A stretch of 43,755 bases of DNA, from NCBI GenBank assembly GCA_900769325.1, contig CAAGGF010000081.1, positions 1 to 43,755 on the forward strand. The letters are read 5' to 3'. Every line of letters begins with the position of its first letter. Position 1 is the stretch's first letter. Origin of the DNA: Spirochaetia bacterium (GTDB lineage: Bacteria; Spirochaetota; Spirochaetia; Treponematales; Treponemataceae). This document shows, in pieces, positions 41,171 through 43,755 of the stretch. Both the position numbers and the translations under genes were made by a program. The notes beneath the pieces were generated by a model. That model was given only the letters and a program-made list of their open reading frames with translations, had not been told where the DNA came from and did not search any database.

Positions 41171-42091
41171 ATGATTTTTTTTAATGAAATTTTAATTTCA
41201 GGGATTGTGATGATTGTTATTGCGATTTCAGTTTCAATCTTTTGTTTTGCTAAAATTGACAGTAAATGGTGTCGTGATAGCTATATGGAATTTGTTGAAA
41301 CGAAACTTGAAGAAAGTATCAATAAAATTGAAGCACTTTTCTTGAAATATTCCTTGATAATCGGAGGAATTGCAGGTTTAGTTTTAGGAATTATTTTTGA
41401 TTTGCTTTTTCAGATTCCTCTTTTTTGGGGTGGAATCCTTCTTCCAGTCGGAATTGGAATTGTTGGTGTTGTAGGTGGCATAATCGTCGGAACTCTTTTA
41501 TGTAATGAATATTGTGTAAAACATTTTGGAAAAATGCTTGCTTTCGTTGAAATGATAGAGAATGGTTCTTTTTTAAAAGAAAAATTTGCACCGAACGATG
41601 ATGAAGTAAAAATTACCGGAGAATCTTACGGAGACCAGTATTTAAAAAGACTTGGAACTGGTCTAAATCGTGAAATTTCAATTGCAATTTGGATTTTTAG
41701 AGTTATAGGAATAATTATTGGATTTGCAATTGGAGCAGTTGTTGGTTCTCTGATTGCAAATGAAAAAGGCATTCTGTTTTTGTTTTTATTGGAACTTGTT
41801 GGTATTGCTTTCTTTTTGTTTGAAGCAGACAGAAGAGGAAAACAGTTTTGTCTTGTTCATTATGGCCAGTTATGTTTAAATTATCAGCTTCATTTAGATA
41901 TCCGTGCAGTAAGAAGAAATTTTATATCGGACGAAGAAATTGCTGAAAATTCAAGTGAAAACGATTCAGATTCTGAAAAAATTAAAGATGATACCGAAAA
42001 AACATCTTCGGTCGAGGAAAACCAGAATAATAATGAAAATCTGGAAAATGCTCACGCCGAATTTAATTCATCAAAAAATTCAACAGAATAA
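41171..42091 (+). CDS. Membrane protein with internal duplication and acidic tail
   Basis: The 306-residue protein has an N-terminal span (about 8-28), a pair of Gly-rich spans (about 62-113), a second pair (about 172-217), and an acidic Ser/Glu/Asn tail (about 245-306). The two halves look alike: GLVLGIIF and GFAIGAVVGSLI precede, and CVKHFGKML and CLVHYGQLCL follow, the Gly-rich helices. This points to an internal duplication. No family name is recognised. GGAGG before the ATG sets the start. It is followed by a lipoprotein and small proteins on the same strand. The tail should be cytoplasmic or extracytoplasmic and disordered. Confidence 0.65.
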   Translation: MIFFNEILISGIVMIVIAISVSIFCFAKIDSKWCRDSYMEFVETKLEESINKIEALFLKYSLIIGGIAGLVLGIIFDLLFQIPLFWGGILLPVGIGIVGVVGGIIVGTLLCNEYCVKHFGKMLAFVEMIENGSFLKEKFAPNDDEVKITGESYGDQYLKRLGTGLNREISIAIWIFRVIGIIIGFAIGAVVGSLIANEKGILFLFLLELVGIAFFLFEADRRGKQFCLVHYGQLCLNYQLHLDIRAVRRNFISDEEIAENSSENDSDSEKIKDDTEKTSSVEENQNNNENLENAHAEFNSSKNSTE

Positions 42092-42128
42092 TTAAAACTC
42101 TAAAATACAATGGGAGAGGGTGATTTTT

Positions 42129-42163
42129 TATGGCATCAGTTGTAGTTTGAAACAGTGGATGGG
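42129..42163 (+). pseudogene. Decayed partial copy of the gene at 42936
   Basis: The bases from 42121 (TGATTTTTTATGGCATCAGT) match the ribosome-site/ATG region and first codons of the gene at 42936. About 13 bases are then missing and the match resumes at AAACAGTGGATGG. The deletion creates a stop after six codons (MASVVV). Beyond 42163 the likeness ends. It is therefore a dead tandem duplicate of that gene's 5' end. Confidence 0.7.
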
Positions 42164-42229
42164 CATTACAACATATTGGGCATCTAAATAATGTGTTAGC
42201 TTATAAATTAACATATCAGGAGGTAAATT

Positions 42230-42733
42230 ATGAGAAAATTGTTTATTACAATTGTAATTATTATGATGGCATTATTTGCCTCTTCATGTGGTGCTACCAC
42301 AAAAGTTGTGTCGACATCAAAATCGTATACAAATTATTATGAGAGCGAAGATGGCTCGTATGCAAAATGCGATAGTTACGAATATTATGAACAAAAAAAG
42401 ATTGTTGATGAAACATCAGCCAGTAGAGGTTCTCGAAATGGCTTTATGGATGTCATTAACTATGGACATTACTATAAACCAGAACGAGATTTTGGACATT
42501 CAACAGAATATATTCATAGCACAGAATTGACTGAAACTACAACAATTAAAAAGTCAAAAAAATATGGCAATGAATCATACGCTGTTGATTCAACAAAAAC
42601 AATTTGCACTAGAGAAGGTGTGGAAAAGATAGGCAAATCTAAAGAAGAAAAAGCCTATGAAAAAGCTCGAAAAGGAACATCAAAGTTCTTCTTAGGTTTA
42701 GGCAAATTCTTCGATACATTTTATGGGTGGTAA
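42230..42733 (+). CDS. Small lipoprotein of unknown function
   Basis: The 167-residue protein begins with a lipoprotein signal (MRKLFITIVIIMMALFASSC, Cys at 20) after an excellent AGGAGG. The mature part is polar, rich in Lys, Ser, Tyr and Glu (SYTNYYESEDGSYAKCDSYE, STELTETTTIKKSKKYG), with a helical Lys-rich segment and a C-terminal FFLGLGKFFDTFYGW. No family is recognised. The high Tyr/Ser/Thr content and aromatic C-terminal segment suit a surface-exposed or periplasmic protein. It sits between the two halves of a duplication (42121 and 42936) and upstream of strong hairpins. Confidence 0.65.
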   Translation: MRKLFITIVIIMMALFASSCGATTKVVSTSKSYTNYYESEDGSYAKCDSYEYYEQKKIVDETSASRGSRNGFMDVINYGHYYKPERDFGHSTEYIHSTELTETTTIKKSKKYGNESYAVDSTKTICTREGVEKIGKSKEEKAYEKARKGTSKFFLGLGKFFDTFYGW

Positions 42734-42749
42734 TATGAAAGAGGTTATT

Positions 42750-42851
42750 ATGTTTAACAAAATTACAAAAGAAGAGAAAGAAGAAGAATTTAAAATTGTA
42801 AAAGAGAAAGTTAATGAAAATTGTTCAGTGTACACTGAACAAAGGGATTGA
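42750..42851 (+). CDS. Small charged protein or gene remnant (33 residues)
   Basis: GAAAGAGGTT precedes ATG at 42750, opening a 33-codon frame (MFNKITKEEKEEEFKIVKEK...) that is almost all Lys and Glu and would be a single helix; an in-frame ATG at 42735 adds five residues. It ends inside a chain of three hairpins. It may be a genuine small protein or the 5' remnant of a larger gene cut off by the hairpin sequence. Confidence 0.4.
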   Translation: MFNKITKEEKEEEFKIVKEKVNENCSVYTEQRD

Positions 42852-42896
42852 AATATCCCTTTTGCCGAAGCCTTCGCTTTGCTCGGCTTCGGCAAA
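42821..42896. repeat. Cluster of three hairpins, last one terminator-like
   Basis: Three hairpins follow one another. A perfect 22-base palindrome at 42821-42842 (core CAGTGTACACTG) lies inside the small frame. A 6-bp stem AGGGAT/ATCCCT is at 42843-42860. A 13-bp stem at 42860-42872 pairing with 42884-42896 (TTTTGCCGAAGCC with GGCTTCGGCAAAA) has an 11-base loop, followed by TTTTATTTTAT. The last could end transcription in both directions. Confidence 0.8.
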
Positions 42897-42935
42897 AATT
42901 TTATTTTATAAAAAGAAAATCTAGGAGGATTTTTT

Positions 42936-43145
42936 ATGGCATCAGTTGTAGTTTGGGAAACAAGTCATAAACAGTGGATGGCAGATAATAAAGAAGGGCA
43001 AACGCATTTTTTTGATGATAAAGCCGCTGCTATCCAAAGTGCTTGCAGTATGGAAAGAAACAAAGATAAACCTACAAATGTCTTTGTTTATAAAAAGGAT
43101 GGTTCAGGAATCGCAGATAATATTCCTGTATCAAAATATAATTAG
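42936..43145 (+). CDS. DUF2188-like small protein
   Basis: The 69-residue protein (MASVVVWETSHKQWMADNKE...) has two strands with a conserved Trp, a helix (KAAAIQSACSMERNKDK) and a closing strand with KKDGSG. This is the beta-beta-alpha-beta layout of DUF2188-type small proteins, whose role is not known. TAGGAGG lies nine bases before the ATG. A decayed partial copy of its 5' end lies at 42121, and it is located between hairpin sequences, so the locus looks mobile or recombining. Confidence 0.6.
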   Translation: MASVVVWETSHKQWMADNKEGQTHFFDDKAAAIQSACSMERNKDKPTNVFVYKKDGSGIADNIPVSKYN

Positions 43146-43176
43146 TTTTAAATTCTCATTTTGATTTTCGGATAAG

Positions 43177-43210
43177 ATTTCAACCTGCATTGCAAAATGT
43201 AGGTTGAAAT
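43177..43210. terminator. Hairpin with GCAA loop after the DUF2188-like gene
   Basis: ATTTCAACCTGCATT (43177-43191) pairs with AATGTAGGTTGAAAT (43196-43210) over 15 bp with one G-T pair and a GCAA tetraloop. No clear T-run follows, so it may be a terminator, a transcript stabiliser or an IS-adjacent repeat. Confidence 0.5.
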
Positions 43211-43252
43211 TCAACTGACATAATTACGTAAAAGATTAAAATGCACTATTTA

Positions 43253-43275
43253 GTCAACACAAAATTTTTACAGGT
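43253..43275. repeat. Possible terminal repeat of the IS3-type element
   Basis: TAGTCAACACAAAATTTTTA lies 16-40 bases beyond the transposase stop, where the 3' end of an IS3-family element is expected. Read on the minus strand it ends ...TTGTGTTGACTA. The partner end is outside the window, so this is only a candidate. Confidence 0.3.
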
Positions 43276-43290
43276 TTAAGGTGTAAAAAT

Positions 43291-43755
43291 TTATGCAGCT
43301 TGTTTCCTTTCCAGTTCATTGTACTGGAAGCATTTATACATTTCATCAGGTACGTTGTAATCCAGAGACTGATGAAACCTCGCCGTGTTGTAGAAATTGA
43401 AGTAGACATCAACGCCAGTCTTCAAGTCTTTCATTGTCTCGTAGAGCTTTATGTAAGTGATATCCGTTGACCATACCTGATTCGGATATCTGATTACCTT
43501 GTTTTTCAGAAGATACGGATACTTCTTGTGATATTTACAGGCCTTGGAAAGATTCTTGCCCGGAAATACCGCCGTAATCCCGAATCTTCGCATTACACGG
43601 CGTACGGTCGCTTCCGTGGTGTCGCCGCCGCGTTTATTTATCTCACGCCAGATTCTGCGGTAACCATAATACGGATGCTCAATCTGGACTTCCTTGATTT
43701 TCACAAGCAGCTTGCACTGATGTGAAATGCTCAGGACTTTGTAAGCGGGCTCTAC
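43291..43755 (-). pseudogene. IS3-type transposase OrfB, internally deleted and cut by the window edge
   Basis: The frame is open to the right end, with KVLSISHQCKLL near the edge matching the start of IS3-family OrfB proteins. It then jumps to VQIEHPYYGYRRIWREINKR, skipping the usual 25-30 residues. The rve integrase start (PNQVWSTDITYIKL, first Asp of the DDE triad) is present, followed at once by YETMKDLKTG...FYNTARFHQSLDY, the C-terminal end. About 100 residues holding the second Asp and the Glu are missing. Both losses keep the frame, but the catalytic triad is gone, so it cannot be active alone. Confidence 0.82.

Noticed and set aside
1..43755. CRISPR arrays, tRNA or rRNA genes
   Set aside because: No regularly spaced repeats, cloverleaf patterns or conserved rRNA segments were noticed; a covariance-model scan was not possible here.

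Overview
The window looks like chromosomal DNA of a low-GC, host-associated spirochaete, most likely a Treponema. This is inferred from the mix of short lipoprotein signals ending in (F/L/S)SC, a FeoA-FeoB fusion, LolA-like and beta-barrel outer-membrane proteins without lipopolysaccharide genes, and a CDP-alcohol/phosphonate-type activation enzyme of a kind known from treponemes. No rRNA, tRNA or CRISPR array was recognised.

Region 1 (1-8733) is a tightly packed, all-plus-strand operon, clearly more AT-rich than the rest. It begins with the 3' end of an E1/ThiF-like gene and a YcaO cyclodehydratase ending in the PxPxP tail, the core of azol(in)e-forming RiPP (TOMM) biosynthesis. A CPBP-type membrane protease, a second membrane protein, two secreted helical-repeat proteins, a MacB/LolD-like ATPase, an FtsX-like permease, a LolA-like periplasmic protein and two secreted beta-rich proteins follow. 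Nearly all neighbours overlap or abut. I read it as a RiPP biosynthesis module joined to its own cell-envelope export or resistance module. Its right edge lies against a truncated isochorismatase-family gene (8692-8928), which suggests the island was inserted there. The precursor peptide is not visible and probably lies left of the window.

Region 2 (9036-16139) encodes surface decoration: a YidC-domain/alkaline-phosphatase-superfamily fusion, a CDP-glycerol glycerophosphotransferase-like enzyme, a nucleotidyltransferase-aminotransferase fusion (LicC/PntC-like plus a PLP enzyme) and the flavin transferase ApbE. Convergent to it (16151-18816, minus) are a Gx-transporter-type membrane protein, a NusG-domain-II protein and a MATE exporter; the first two with ApbE make a flavinylation set.

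Region 3 (19048-31328) is mostly housekeeping: FeoAB, a small acidic protein, SbcD-SbcC, an SstT-type symporter, an ABC-2 drug-type exporter under a MerR-type promoter followed by its probable MerR/GyrI-like regulator, and a PilZ-like protein.

Region 4 (31346-39584, mainly minus) holds a GGRP-motif protein, an O-methyltransferase-transglutaminase fusion, a plus-strand glycosyltransferase, lipoproteins, and a lipid/envelope operon (TPR-like protein, membrane glycosyltransferase, PlsC-like acyltransferase, permuted papain-like lipoprotein). A dispersed repeat of about 108 bp occurs at 29266 and 38729.

Region 5 (39695-43755) is accessory: a macro-domain protein with a C-terminal helical domain, a small membrane-protein/lipoprotein group with a decayed gene duplicate and strong hairpins, and a degenerate IS3-type transposase running off the right end.
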